DNA of 64,000 nt from Anaerolineae bacterium (GCA_027494015.1 JAOSJP010000023.1:186001-250000), one strand, 5' to 3'; positions 35,994 through 46,717 are shown, counted from the stretch's first letter. The notes: generated by a model from the sequence alone, not told the origin. Translations and numbers: made by a program.

Positions 35994-37484
35994 TCAGAGC
36001 GCCGCCTGTCGGTCGAAGGCCGGCTTGAGCAGCGGGTAAAGATCGCGGTAAAGCTGGTAGGTCGCCTCGTAGGCCCCGGCGTCCGCGCCCGGCTCGACGC
36101 GCGCGCCGGTCTTGACCGCCGCGCCAGCCGCCGTCTGCACGTCCGGCCACACACCGCCGCCCACCCCGGCCAGCAGCGCCGCGCCATAGGCCGCGCCCTC
36201 AATGGCCTCGGTCACCACCAGCGGCACGCCCAGCACATCGGCCATGATCTGCCGCCAGAGCAGGCTCCTGGCCCCGCCGCCGCTCACGCGCACCTCGTGG
36301 ATCAGCCCGGCGGGGCTGGCCTTGATCAGCTCGAAGCTGTCGCGCAGGCCAAAGGCCACGCCCTCCAGCACGGCGCGCGTCAGATGGGCGCGCGTGTGAC
36401 GGGCCGTCAGCCCGACGAACGCGCCACGCGCCAGTGGGTCGGGGTGCGGCGTGCGCTCGCCGGTCAGGTAGGGCAGGAAAAGCAGCCCTTCGCAGCCGGG
36501 CGGCGCCTGACTCGCCTCGTCGGTCAGCGCGCCGAAGTCCTCGCCCGGCGCCAGCGTGTCGCGGTACCACTGCAGGCTGCCCGCCGCGCTGAGCATGACG
36601 CCCATGAAGTGCCACTGGCCCGGCACGGTGTGGCAGAAGGCGTGCAGCCGACCGTCCGGCTCGTAGGCGTAACTGGCCAGCGGCGCGAAGACCACGCCCG
36701 ACGTGCCCACCGTCAGGGCGACGATGCCCGGCTGCACGGCCCCGACGCCGGTCGCCTGGGCCGCCTGGTCGCCGCCCCCGCCGACGACGGGCGTGCCCGC
36801 TCGCAGGCCGGTCAGCGCGGCAGCCCGCTCGCTGATCACGCCGGTCACCTGCGGCCCCTCGTGGACTTTGGGCAGCCAGGCGGCGGGGATGTCCAGCGCG
36901 TCCAGCACCGCCTCCGACCAGCGGCGGTGGGCGACATCGAGCAGCAGCGTGCCCGCTGCCCCGGCCAGGTCGGTGTGATGGTCGCCAGTCAGCTTGAAGC
37001 GGATAAAGTCCTTCGGCAGCAGGATGTGGCGAATGCGCGCGTAGACCTCCGGCTCGTGCTCGCGCACCCACAGAATCTTGGGCGCGGTGAAGCCGGTGAG
37101 CGCGCGGTTGCCGGTGAGCTGGATCAGGCGCGCCGCGCCGATGGTGGCGGTGATCGCGTCGCACTGCGCCTGCGTGCGCTGGTCGTTCCACAGGATGGCC
37201 GGGCGCAGCACCTCGTCGCGCTCGTCCAGGCAGACCAGGCCGTGCATCTGCCCGGTCAGGCCGATGGCCTGGAGCGTGGCGGCGGCCCCGGTCTGCGCCA
37301 GCACGGCGCGGATCGAGGCGACCATGCCGTTCCACCAATCCGCCGGGTCCTGCTCGCTCCACAACGGAAATGGCTGGCTGATGGGGTGCGGCGTCGTGTG
37401 GCTGGCGATCACCTCGCCGCGCTCGTCAACCAGCAGCGCCTTGGAGCCGGTCGTGCTGACATCGAGACCGAGTAGCGTGCGCAT
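35994..37484 (-). CDS. xylB: Xylulokinase
   Basis: FGGY-family kinase that phosphorylates D-xylulose to xylulose-5-phosphate, feeding the pentose phosphate pathway. 496 residues, the usual length. Signatures: GLDVSTTGSKALLVDERG (ATP domain 1), LTGQMHGLVCLD (substrate loop), TGNRALTGFTAPKILWVREHEP, GGGGDQAAQATGVGAV, and RVSGGGARSLLWRQIMADVLG in the C-terminal ATPase half. It is the last gene of the leftward pentose cluster, 8 bp after xylA, and ends in the terminator/palindrome region. Xylulokinase is preferred to other FGGY kinases because xylA is its immediate neighbour. Confidence 0.92.
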   Translation of the reverse strand: MRTLLGLDVSTTGSKALLVDERGEVIASHTTPHPISQPFPLWSEQDPADWWNGMVASIRAVLAQTGAAATLQAIGLTGQMHGLVCLDERDEVLRPAILWNDQRTQAQCDAITATIGAARLIQLTGNRALTGFTAPKILWVREHEPEVYARIRHILLPKDFIRFKLTGDHHTDLAGAAGTLLLDVAHRRWSEAVLDALDIPAAWLPKVHEGPQVTGVISERAAALTGLRAGTPVVGGGGDQAAQATGVGAVQPGIVALTVGTSGVVFAPLASYAYEPDGRLHAFCHTVPGQWHFMGVMLSAAGSLQWYRDTLAPGEDFGALTDEASQAPPGCEGLLFLPYLTGERTPHPDPLARGAFVGLTARHTRAHLTRAVLEGVAFGLRDSFELIKASPAGLIHEVRVSGGGARSLLWRQIMADVLGVPLVVTEAIEGAAYGAALLAGVGGGVWPDVQTAAGAAVKTGARVEPGADAGAYEATYQLYRDLYPLLKPAFDRQAAL

Positions 37485-37492
37485 AGTCCCTC

Positions 37493-38659
<1,167 letters not shown>

Positions 38660-38782
38660 GCTAGATGCTCCTCATCATGTCACGATTGCTGCCGCTGATG
38701 GCAGGCGCGCTGTTGTGCAGGAGTTGCAGAAGAGGGGACGCGCGTCCCCTCTTTGTTGCGTGTGGTGTTAGCCCGCAGACGC

Positions 38783-39979
38783 TCAGTACTTGATGTCCAC
38801 CGCGCGCCCGCTGTCCGCCGAGGCGACGATGGCGTCGCAGATCACGGCGTTGCGGTAGCCGTCCACGAAGGTCGCCCCATAGGGTGCCACGTCCTTGTTG
38901 TTGACGATGGCGTCGAAGAAGTGGTTGAACTCGTGGACGAAGCTGTGTTCCCAGCCAAGCATGTGACCGTGCGGCCACCAGTTGGACCAGTAGGGGTGAT
39001 AGCCCTCGCTGATCAGCGCGTTGTGGAAGCCGCGCGTTTCCTTCGGCTCCTCGTTGGCCCAGAAGACCTCCAGCTCGTTGAGCCGCTCCAGGTTGAAGCG
39101 GATCGAGCCGTTCTGCGCGTTGATCTCGAAGCTGTTGTAGTTCTTGTGTCCCTGGGCGAAGCGCGACGCTTCCATCGTGCCCAGCGCCCCGCCTGCGAAG
39201 TCGAAGAGCGCCACGAACGCATCGTCCACGTCCGACGGCACCATCCTGGACGGATCGCCCCCCGAAGGACGCTCCTTCAGCCAGTTCTGGGTCATGCCCA
39301 TGACGCGGGTCGGCTCGCCGACCAGGAAGCGGGCCAGGTCAATGATATGCGCGCCCAGGTCGCCCAGCGCGCCGCTGCCGGCGATGGGCTTCTGGAAGCG
39401 CCAGCTTGTGGGCATCTTGGGGTCCATGCCCCATTCCTGCAGGTAGACGGCGCGCCAGTGGTAGATGCGGCCCAGCGCCCCGCTCTCGATCAGCCGGCGC
39501 GCCTGGGCGACCGCCGGCACGAAGCGGTAGTTGAAGGCCACCTGGTGCTTGACGCCCGCCTTCTGCACGGCGTCGAGCATCCGCCTGGCTTCTTCGGCGG
39601 TGCGGGCCAGCGGCTTTTCTGAGAAGACGTGCTTGCCGGCCTGGGCGGCGGCGATGCACGGCTCGGCGTGCATGTCGTTCGGTCCGCCGTTGTCGAAGAC
39701 CTGAACATCCGGGTCTTCGAGCATTCTGCGCCAATCGGTGTAGTACTTCTCGTACCCATAGCGGCGGGCCGCCTCGGCCACCGCCTCCTCGTTGCGCCCG
39801 CAGATGGCGACCAGGCGCGGGATGGCCACCGGCGGATACATGATGTAGGGGATCTTCTTGAAGGCGTTGGCGTGAGCCTTGCCCATGAAGGCATAGCCCA
39901 ACATGCCGATCCCGATCTGTGGGGCCTCGCCCTCGGCTTTGGCCCCGGCCATGCTGATGAACCCAACCTCGTCAGACAT
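38783..39979 (-). CDS. Gfo/Idh/MocA-family oxidoreductase
   Basis: A 398-residue NAD(P)-dependent sugar dehydrogenase-like protein. Rossmann motif GIGMLGYAFMGKAHANAF near residues 22-39; the catalytic EKP triad is present in VFSEKPLART (about 118). The C-terminal alpha-beta domain forms the substrate pocket (MGMTQNWLKERPSGGDPSRM). A relatively long N-terminal leader precedes the fold. In this cluster it probably oxidises a pentose, sugar acid or inositol-like compound; the true substrate cannot be read from the sequence. It is 19 bp from the next upstream gene, an epimerase, and is likely cotranscribed. Confidence 0.85.
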   Translation of the reverse strand: MSDEVGFISMAGAKAEGEAPQIGIGMLGYAFMGKAHANAFKKIPYIMYPPVAIPRLVAICGRNEEAVAEAARRYGYEKYYTDWRRMLEDPDVQVFDNGGPNDMHAEPCIAAAQAGKHVFSEKPLARTAEEARRMLDAVQKAGVKHQVAFNYRFVPAVAQARRLIESGALGRIYHWRAVYLQEWGMDPKMPTSWRFQKPIAGSGALGDLGAHIIDLARFLVGEPTRVMGMTQNWLKERPSGGDPSRMVPSDVDDAFVALFDFAGGALGTMEASRFAQGHKNYNSFEINAQNGSIRFNLERLNELEVFWANEEPKETRGFHNALISEGYHPYWSNWWPHGHMLGWEHSFVHEFNHFFDAIVNNKDVAPYGATFVDGYRNAVICDAIVASADSGRAVDIKY

Positions 39980-39998
39980 CGCTCACATCCCCTCGTGC

Positions 39999-41000
39999 CT
40001 AGTCCTCAGCGAAGGCCGCGTCGAAGGCGACCGTTGACGGCGTGAAGTCCGCCTTGCGGGTCACTTCGCACGCCTCGCGCGCGCCGTGCTCGCGATCCAT
40101 GCCGCTGTCTTCCCACTCGATGGAAAGCGGGCCGCTGTAGCCGATGCGGTTCAGCGCGCGGACGATGTTGCGCAGGTCCACGTCGCCATGGCCGGGCGAG
40201 ACGAAGTTCCAGCCGCGCCGGTGATCGCCGAACTGGAGATGCGAGCCGAGGATGCTGTTGCGCCCGGAGAGCCGCACCTTCGAGTCCTTAACGTGCACAT
40301 GGAAGATGCGATCCGGGAAAGCGTTGATGAACTCGACCGGGTCGAAGAACTGGTGCACGAAGTGGCTGGGGTCGAAGTTGAAGCCGAACGCCTTGTGATA
40401 GTCCAATGCCTTGAGCGCCCGCTCGGCGGTGTAGATGTCGTAGGCGATCTCCGCCGGGTGGCATTCCAGGGCGAAGCGCACGCCCTCGCGCGCGAACACG
40501 TCGAGGATCGGCTTCCAGCGGGCGGCGAAGTCCTCAAAGCCGCGGTCAATCATGGCGTCGGTGGTGGGCGGGAAGAAGTAGAACAGGTGCCAGACCGGGC
40601 TGCCGGTGAAGCCGTTGACCACGTTGACGCCGAACAGCTTGGCGGCGCGGGCTGTGTCCTTCACTTCCTGGGCGCAGCGCTGACGCACGCCTTCGGGGTC
40701 GCCGTCGCCCCACAGGCGCGGCGGGAGGATGGACTGGTGACGCTCGTCAATGAGCGCGTCGGCCACGCACTGGCCGACCAGGTGCGTGCTGATGGCGAAG
40801 CACTTCAGCCCGTGCTTTTCCAGGATGTCCCAACGGCTTTGGGTATAGCCGTCCTGAGACAGGGCCTTGTCCACCTCGAAGTGATCGCCCCAGCAGGCAA
40901 GCTCCAACCCGTCATAGCCGAAGCCGGCGGCCTTCTCGGCCACGACTTCCAGGGGGAGATCGGCCCACTGGCCGGTGAAGATGGTGACTGGCCTAGCCAT
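39999..41000 (-). CDS. Sugar phosphate isomerase/epimerase (AP-endonuclease 2 TIM barrel)
   Basis: A cytoplasmic TIM barrel of about 333 residues related to xylose isomerase and IolE/IolI. The frame starts at 41042, but the ATG at 41000 ([12 protein letters not shown]) fits the fold and is preceded by GAAAGGA. Metal-binding acidic and His residues are visible in [35 protein letters not shown] and [10 protein letters not shown]. Such enzymes isomerise or epimerise sugars or inosose. The gene is co-directional with the Gfo/Idh neighbour, a pairing common in inositol and rare-sugar pathways. Confidence 0.85.
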   Translation of the reverse strand: MARPVTIFTGQWADLPLEVVAEKAAGFGYDGLELACWGDHFEVDKALSQDGYTQSRWDILEKHGLKCFAISTHLVGQCVADALIDERHQSILPPRLWGDGDPEGVRQRCAQEVKDTARAAKLFGVNVVNGFTGSPVWHLFYFFPPTTDAMIDRGFEDFAARWKPILDVFAREGVRFALECHPAEIAYDIYTAERALKALDYHKAFGFNFDPSHFVHQFFDPVEFINAFPDRIFHVHVKDSKVRLSGRNSILGSHLQFGDHRRGWNFVSPGHGDVDLRNIVRALNRIGYSGPLSIEWEDSGMDREHGAREACEVTRKADFTPSTVAFDAAFAED

Positions 41001-41109
41001 AATAGAAAGTCCTTTCTCCTGATCCATAGAACCGACAAACACAAACTATGCGGCACCCGGCGCGTGGCCGGACGCCGGTCATCACCGTTTTCCAGGGCCG
41101 GCGCGCCGC

Positions 41110-41868
41110 TCAACCAGGCGAAGCGCCCAGTCGCTCCGGCGGGACGGCCCGGTTGTGTGCGGCGGGCGAGGTCTTCGCCCCGTCCGGCACCAGCTCGCGC
41201 ACGGCGAAGTAGACCAGCCCGGCGGGCAGCAGGCCCATCAGGGCCAGCACCGGAACTTTGGCCATGCGGAACTCATCGTCGGCGTCGTCACGAATCTGCG
41301 CCTTTTCCTCGTCGGTCTTGAAGTTCCACAGCGTCTGGCCGAAGCCGTATGGCTCCACTGGCTTCGACGCCGGGATCATCAGCCCAGCGACGATGGCCCA
41401 CGCGATCAGCGCCGCTGCCAGTCCGATCAGGTGCGCGCGCCGACTGAGCGGCGGCAACATCTTGCTCGCGCGGAGGGGCAGCGGCTCGAAATGGCTCCAG
41501 ATCATGAAGGACACCACAGAGGCCAGCAGCAGCAGGAAGCCGTACTCATAGGAGAACAGCTTCCAGCCCTGGAACAGCCCTAGCACACCCAGCAAAATGC
41601 CCGCGATGATGATCGCCTCGATGGGCCGGTATGAGCGGGGTGGCACGCGGCCTCCCAGCCAGGCGGCCACCAGCACGATCACGCAGGCGAACGCCACGAC
41701 GATGGACACGAAGACGGCGACAAAGGGAATAGCCTTGATCAGCACCTCATTCTGCTGCTCGACGGAAAGCTGCGAGTCCGTGTACAGCTTGAACAGCCCG
41801 CCGAAGGCGAGAATGATCGCGATGGCAATGGCGAAGCGGGTGACAATCCGAATGAGTCTTCTGCGCAT
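41110..41868 (-). CDS. Predicted polytopic membrane protein, unknown
   Basis: A 252-residue hydrophobic protein with about six predicted helices (starting near residues 9, 47, 83, 108, 148 and 207), between a TIM-barrel epimerase and a Gfo/Idh gene in the pentose locus. A polar loop of 30 residues (KPVEPYGFGQTLWNFKTDEEKAQIRDD, interrupted) lies between the last two helices. No transporter motif recognised. It may be an accessory to the ABC transporter or to sugar uptake, inferred only from position. Confidence 0.6.
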   Translation of the reverse strand: MRRRLIRIVTRFAIAIAIILAFGGLFKLYTDSQLSVEQQNEVLIKAIPFVAVFVSIVVAFACVIVLVAAWLGGRVPPRSYRPIEAIIIAGILLGVLGLFQGWKLFSYEYGFLLLLASVVSFMIWSHFEPLPLRASKMLPPLSRRAHLIGLAAALIAWAIVAGLMIPASKPVEPYGFGQTLWNFKTDEEKAQIRDDADDEFRMAKVPVLALMGLLPAGLVYFAVRELVPDGAKTSPAAHNRAVPPERLGASPG

Positions 41869-41950
41869 GGTCTTTTCGTCTCTGCTTGGTAGCCCGGCGG
41901 AGACTGCCCGCCTCCACCGGGCGTAAACTAACAGCTTTGCGCCGGGCGCG

Positions 41951-43063
41951 TCACGACGACAGCGTGAACGACGGCAGCTTGAGCGTGACTCCGCCCTTCA
42001 TGGCCGACTCGTGGGCCAGGATGCCCACCGCCGTCCAGTTGGCCGACTGGCGCGCGTTCGGGAACGGATCGCGGTTCTCGACGATGCTCATGATGAACTC
42101 GTGCGTCATGTGCGGGTGCGATCCGCCGTGCCCCGCGCCCTGGATGAACGACAGGTGTTGTGCTTCTGCGCCATAGACGCCCTTCGTCGTGAAGCGCTGG
42201 ATCGACCCTGGCAGCAGGTGCGCGAAATCCAGCACGTCCACCAGGTGCGGCGTCTCGCCGATGTGCACGACCGGCGGCTGGTGCTCGATCAGCGGCCACT
42301 CGAACGACATCTTGCTGCCGTAGACCTCGAAGCTCTCGCGGTACTGGCGCGCCGTGTTGAACAGCGAGCGCATCACCTCGGCCACCACGTCGGAGTCTTT
42401 GAGCGCGATCTGGGCCGCTTCGATGGCGAAGGGCGAGTTGTACTTGGGGATCAGGTGCTCCTGGATGCGCCCGGAGCCGAAGCAGGTCACCGCCTCGGCG
42501 TCTTTGCGGATCAGCGCCAGGCACGGGCTGACGACGTGCGTGGCGTAGTGCATGGGCGGCAGCCCTTCCCAGTAGCCGGGCCAGCCGAGCATTTCCTGCT
42601 GGTGCGTGGCGCGCAGGTACTGGATGCGCCCCATCTTGCCCGTCGTGTACAGCTCCTTGACGTACAGGAATTCGCGCGAGTAGATGACGGTTTCCATCAT
42701 CATGTACTTCTTGCCGGATGCCTGCTGGGCGGCGACGATCTGCTCCAGCTCGTCAATGGTCGTCGCGGCGGGGACGGTGCAGGCCACGTGCTTACCCGCC
42801 TTCAGCCCGGCGATGCTCATCCTGGCGTGCTCGTGAATGGGCGAGTTGATGTGCACCGCGTCAATGTTCGGGTCTTCGAGCAGCTTGTAGTAGTCGGTGT
42901 AGCGCTTCTCCACACCGAACGCATTGCCGACCTCGTTGAGGCGGCTTTCGGTGCGCTGGCAGATGGCGTACATGTGGGTGTGGGGATGGTGCTGATAGAT
43001 CGGGATGAACTCCGCGCCAAACCCCAGCCCGACGATGGCGACATTGATCTTCTTCTCGGCCAT
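41951..43063 (-). CDS. Gfo/Idh/MocA-family protein lacking the catalytic Lys motif
   Basis: A 370-residue member of the same family as 38783-39979: Rossmann start NVAIVGLGFGAEF, then the usual helix with HVAC. The segment that should contain the EKP catalytic motif reads KHVACTVPAATTIDELE, so the Lys is replaced by Val-Pro. The rest of the substrate domain (HGGSHPHMTHEFIMSIVENRDPFP) is intact. It could have changed chemistry, act through another residue, or serve as a binding subunit. Neighbouring genes are the membrane protein downstream and a tandem-repeat gap upstream. Confidence 0.8.
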   Translation of the reverse strand: MAEKKINVAIVGLGFGAEFIPIYQHHPHTHMYAICQRTESRLNEVGNAFGVEKRYTDYYKLLEDPNIDAVHINSPIHEHARMSIAGLKAGKHVACTVPAATTIDELEQIVAAQQASGKKYMMMETVIYSREFLYVKELYTTGKMGRIQYLRATHQQEMLGWPGYWEGLPPMHYATHVVSPCLALIRKDAEAVTCFGSGRIQEHLIPKYNSPFAIEAAQIALKDSDVVAEVMRSLFNTARQYRESFEVYGSKMSFEWPLIEHQPPVVHIGETPHLVDVLDFAHLLPGSIQRFTTKGVYGAEAQHLSFIQGAGHGGSHPHMTHEFIMSIVENRDPFPNARQSANWTAVGILAHESAMKGGVTLKLPSFTLSS

Positions 43064-43117
43064 GAAGTCTATGCTCCTCGTATCACAACATCACAAGCCA
43101 TGCATTCTGGGCGGTGA

Positions 43118-43600
43118 GTCTTGAATTTCGAATTTCGAATTTCAACCGGCCTCTCCTCCGCAAACGATAAAGAGGGCGTCTCTTTGCGGTTAAGCTCCCT
43201 CCCCGCGTGTGAAGAGAAGGGTTCTCAATCCGAAATCCGAAATCCGCATTTCGAAATCCAATCCCCGGCTCCTTCTCCGCAAACGGTAAAGAGGGCGTCT
43301 CTTTGCGGTTAAGCCTCCCTCCCCGCGTGGAGAAGAGCTTTTCCAATCCGAAATCCGAAATCCGCATTTCGAAATCCAACCGGCTCCTTCTCCGCAAACG
43401 GTAAAGAGGTCTCTTTGCCCTCTCGGTGCGTGGAGAAGAGCTTTTCCAATCCGAAATCCGAAATCCGCATTTCGAAATCCAACCGGCTCCTTCTCCGCAA
43501 ACGGTAAAGAGGGCGTCTCTTTGCGGTTAAGTCCCCTCTCGGTGCGTGGAGAAGAGCTTTTCCAATCCGAAATCCGAAATCCGCATTTCGAAATCCCAAT
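43118..43600. repeat. Tandem repeat, about four units of 103-118 bp
   Basis: CAATCCGAAATCCGAAATCC recurs at 43226, 43344, 43447 and 43563, each followed by GCATTTCGAAATCC and CTCCGCAAACGGTAAAGAGG, then GTGGAGAAGAGCTTTTC. The third unit is shorter (103 bp) by internal deletion. A degenerate start (GAATTTCGAATTTCGAATTT) lies near 43122. It fills the gap between the Gfo/Idh and epimerase genes. Not a CRISPR: units are long and nearly identical throughout. Confidence 0.85.
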
Positions 43601-43606
43601 GATCTC

Positions 43607-44455
43607 TCACGCCAGCAGCGTCTTCAGGAACTTCACGCCGTCCCCGGCCAGCGCGTCCTGGCTGGCGGCCAGCGGACGCCAGATGGCGGCGGCGCGGGCG
43701 ATGCTCTGCACCTTGCTGGTGAACGACTCGATGACCACCGGGCCGTCGTAGCCGATCTCGCGCAGCGCGGCGGCCACTTCGCCCCAGGTGACGTTGCCAG
43801 AGCCGGGCGCGCCGCGATCGTTCTCGCAGGCGTGAAGATGGACCAGGCGCTTGCCCGCCGCGCGGATGGCGTCGCCGAGCGATTTCTCCTCGATGTTCAT
43901 GTGGAACGTGTCCAGCATGATCCGGCAGGCGGGCTGATCCACACGATCCACCACTGCGATGGCCTGCGCCGCCAGGTTGATGAAGCTGGTCTCGAAGCGG
44001 TTGAGCGGCTCGACCCCCAGCATCGCGCCCTTATCCCCGGCATAGGCAGCCAGCTCTTTCAGTTGCGTCACCAGCAGGTCGGTGTCGCGGGCGCGCTCGT
44101 CGGCGGTCATCTGCCAGACGCGCCCGACAGCCGAGTAGAGCGGGCCGACGACGTTGGTGCCGCCCAGCGCCCGCACTGCGTCCACGCACTGTCTGAGATA
44201 AGCCATGCCGTTGTCGCGGATGGCCTTGTCGGGGTGAATCAGATCACGATCCGGCCCCATGGCTGCGCACACGCTGACGCCCAGTCCATTGTCGCGCAGG
44301 ATCGCCCCGGCGCGGGCGTAGTCAATGCTGTCCGTCAGTTCGAGCGGCACTTCGAACCAGTCGAAGCCCAATGCCCTGACCTTGGGGGCCAGCTCGGCAA
44401 CCCCAGCGGTGGTCAGCGGCGAGACCCATACCCAGGCGTTGACTCCAAACCTCAT
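43607..44455 (-). CDS. D-tagatose/D-psicose 3-epimerase-like TIM barrel
   Basis: A ~282-residue TIM barrel. The motif pair GVEPLNRFETSFINLAAQAI and MLDTFHMNIEEKSLGDAI is characteristic of the ketose 3-epimerase (DTE/DPE) family; VVIESF near the end gives the second Glu ligand. These enzymes interconvert ketoses (tagatose/sorbose, fructose/psicose, xylulose/ribulose) at C3 with a metal. The ATG at 44455 (MRFGVNAW) is preceded by GGAGGA and preferred to the longer frame from 44533. It sits just downstream of the transporter ATPase genes, so it probably processes an imported sugar. Confidence 0.85.
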   Translation of the reverse strand: MRFGVNAWVWVSPLTTAGVAELAPKVRALGFDWFEVPLELTDSIDYARAGAILRDNGLGVSVCAAMGPDRDLIHPDKAIRDNGMAYLRQCVDAVRALGGTNVVGPLYSAVGRVWQMTADERARDTDLLVTQLKELAAYAGDKGAMLGVEPLNRFETSFINLAAQAIAVVDRVDQPACRIMLDTFHMNIEEKSLGDAIRAAGKRLVHLHACENDRGAPGSGNVTWGEVAAALREIGYDGPVVIESFTSKVQSIARAAAIWRPLAASQDALAGDGVKFLKTLLA

Positions 44456-44507
44456 ACGACTGTCCTCCTGACTATTGACTGTGAAAAGGCCTCTTGTGAG
44501 CGGCGCA

Positions 44508-45563
44508 TCACAGGCGCGCGCCGTCCAGGTCAAAAAAGTGCAGGCGTTCGCGAATGATGCTGAACGTGATGGCGTCGCCGATCTTCAGGTCGGTGATGCC
44601 CGGCACGATGCTGAGCACGGTCTGCCTGCCGGACTGGATGTGAATGACCGTCTCGACGCCCAGCGGCTCGGTCAGCACGACTTCGCCGCGCTGCTCGCCG
44701 CCTGCGCCCAGCCGGACATCTTCAGGACGGACGCCCAGCAGGAAGCGCGACGGGATGGCCGTCCCCTCCGGCAGCGCCAGGCGCAGGGCGCTGTCTTCGA
44801 CGAGGAGCGTGCCGTTCTCGCGCACAGCGGGCAGCAGGTTGATGCGCGGGATGCCCACAAGATGGGCGACGAAAGTCGTCACCGGGCGGTCGTAGATGTC
44901 GTCGGGCGTGCCGATCTGCACGATGCGCCCCTGGTTGAGCACCGCGATGCGGTCGGCCATCGTCAGCGCCTCGACCTGATCGTGAGTGACGAAGAGCGTC
45001 GTGCTGCGCTCGGTCTTCTGCAGGTGCTGCAGCTCGATGCGCAGCGCCTCGCGCAGCTTGGCGTCCAGGTTGCTGAGCGGCTCGTCCATCAGAAAAACGC
45101 GCGGATTGCGCACCAGGGCGCGGCCCAGCGAGACGCGCTGCATCTCTCCGCCAGACAGGTTGGCCGTCTTGCGCTCCAACAGATGGGTGATGCGCAGCTT
45201 CTCGGCCACCTCTTTCACGCGCTGGTCAATGCGATCTTTGGGCCATTTGCGCAGCGGCGAGCGCAGCGGGAAGGCCAGGTTCTGGTAGACGGTGCGCGTC
45301 GGGTAGAGCGAGTACTGCTGGAAGACGAAGGCCACGTCGCGGTCGGCGGGCGTGAAGCTGGTGATATTCACTCCGTCGAAGATCACAGCCCCTGCCTCCG
45401 GCTTTTCCAGCCCGGCCAGCACGCGCAGCGTGGTCGTCTTGCCCGCGCCGGTGGGGCCGAGCAGCACGAAAAACTCGCCATCCTTGATCGAGAAGGACAC
45501 ATCGTCCAGCGCCGTGACATCCTTGAAGCGCTTGGTGATGTTCTGCAAGGTCACGTCGCTCAT
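44508..45563 (-). CDS. Sugar ABC transporter ATPase 1 (MalK/UgpC type)
   Basis: A 351-residue ATP-binding subunit. Walker A GPTGAGKTTT (about 35-44), Q-loop FVFQQYSLYPT, signature NLSGGEMQRVSLGRAL (LSGGE for LSGGQ), Walker B RVFLMDEPLSNLD, H-loop VTHDQ, then the TOBE/regulatory domain (LLGVRPEDVRLGAGGEQRGEVVLTE). Its ATG overlaps the end of the second ATPase gene by 4 bp. Having two unlike MalK-type ATPases in one operon suggests a heterodimeric engine, as in the GlpS/GlpT glycerol transporter of rhizobia. Confidence 0.9.
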   Translation of the reverse strand: MSDVTLQNITKRFKDVTALDDVSFSIKDGEFFVLLGPTGAGKTTTLRVLAGLEKPEAGAVIFDGVNITSFTPADRDVAFVFQQYSLYPTRTVYQNLAFPLRSPLRKWPKDRIDQRVKEVAEKLRITHLLERKTANLSGGEMQRVSLGRALVRNPRVFLMDEPLSNLDAKLREALRIELQHLQKTERSTTLFVTHDQVEALTMADRIAVLNQGRIVQIGTPDDIYDRPVTTFVAHLVGIPRINLLPAVRENGTLLVEDSALRLALPEGTAIPSRFLLGVRPEDVRLGAGGEQRGEVVLTEPLGVETVIHIQSGRQTVLSIVPGITDLKIGDAITFSIIRERLHFFDLDGARL

Positions 45564-46651
45564 GCGGGCACCTCCCGGACGATAGCCTTCTCTGTCTTGG
45601 GGTCGAAGAAGCGAACCATCGCCGGATCGAGCGCGAAGCGCACCGGCGTGCCGATCGGGTAGTGCGTCTCGCGGCTCGCGCGGGCGTGGACGATCTCGTG
45701 GTCGCCGATCTCCAGGTGCAGCATGGTGTACCCGCCCAGCAGGTCAATGGCATAGACACTGGCGGGCAGCCCCGCGCTGTTGACGGTGGCTGCTTCGGGG
45801 CGGAAGCCGAGGATCACCTCGCCTTCGCCGCCCAACGCCCCGTCCAGCGCGGGAACCCAGTCGCCCGGCACCTGGTAGACCACGCCCTCGCGCACGCGCA
45901 CCGCGCCGCCGGCATAGTGTCCTTTGAGCAGGTTCATGCCGGGGCTGCCGATGAAGCGCGCCACAAACAGGTTGGCCGGGTCGTGGTAGACCTGGGCCGG
46001 CGTCCCGACCTGCTGCACGACCGCGTCGGACATGACCACGATGCGGTCGCCCATGGCCATCGCCTCGATCTGGTCGTGGGTGACATAGACGGTGGTGGCG
46101 TGCTGCTCGATATGCAGCCGCTTGATCTCGGCGCGCATCGTCTCGCGGAACTCGGCATCCAGCGCGCCGAGCGGCTCGTCCATCAGAAAGGCCGCCGGTC
46201 GGCGCACCAGGGCGCGGGCCAGGGCCACGCGCTGGCGGTCGCCGCCGCTCAGCGAGCCGGGCTTGGCGTCCAGCACGTGCTCGATCTCCAGCAGGCGGGC
46301 GACTTCGGTCACGCGCTGGCGGATCGTCTCTCTGGATTCGCCCTGCGCTTGCAGCGGGAAGGCGATGTTCTGGCGGACGCTCATGTGCGAGTAGAGCGCG
46401 AAGAACTGAAAGACGAAAGCGATGTCGCGCTCGCTGGGGTGCGCCCAGGTCACGTCGCGGTTGTTGAGCAGGATGCGCCCGCCGGTGACCGCCTCCAGGC
46501 CGGAGATCATGCGCAGCGTGGTCGTCTTGCCGCAGCCCGACGGGCCGAGCAGCACGACAAACTCACCATCGTGGATGGTCAGGTCTATCGGCTTGACGGC
46601 GTGCAGGTCGCCGAATTTCTTCTCTATGCGCTGCAGTTCAATGGTTGCCAT
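45560..46651 (-). CDS. Sugar ABC transporter ATPase 2 (MalK type)
   Basis: A 363-residue companion of ATPase 1. Walker A GPSGCGKTTTLRMISGLE (about 37-54), Q-loop FVFQFFALYSHM (Gln kept), signature SLSGGDRQRVALARAL (LSGGD where Gln is normal), Walker B AFLMDEPLGALD, H-loop VTHDQIEAMAMGD, and an OB-fold regulatory end (VILGFRPEAATV). The 4-bp overlap with ATPase 1 and 66-bp distance to the permease gene put it in one transport operon. The two signature variants (E and D) differ between the paralogues, which fits non-equivalent ATP sites. Confidence 0.9.
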   Translation of the reverse strand: MATIELQRIEKKFGDLHAVKPIDLTIHDGEFVVLLGPSGCGKTTTLRMISGLEAVTGGRILLNNRDVTWAHPSERDIAFVFQFFALYSHMSVRQNIAFPLQAQGESRETIRQRVTEVARLLEIEHVLDAKPGSLSGGDRQRVALARALVRRPAAFLMDEPLGALDAEFRETMRAEIKRLHIEQHATTVYVTHDQIEAMAMGDRIVVMSDAVVQQVGTPAQVYHDPANLFVARFIGSPGMNLLKGHYAGGAVRVREGVVYQVPGDWVPALDGALGGEGEVILGFRPEAATVNSAGLPASVYAIDLLGGYTMLHLEIGDHEIVHARASRETHYPIGTPVRFALDPAMVRFFDPKTEKAIVREVPA

Positions 46652-46717
46652 AATCGCGTCCGGTTATGTAGAGGACCCTGTGGGTCCGATCACCGAATTC
46701 ACCGCTATACACCCCGA

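Noticed and set aside
43118..43600. CRISPR array
   Set aside because: Units are 103-118 bp and nearly identical along their whole length, without unique spacers; no cas genes.
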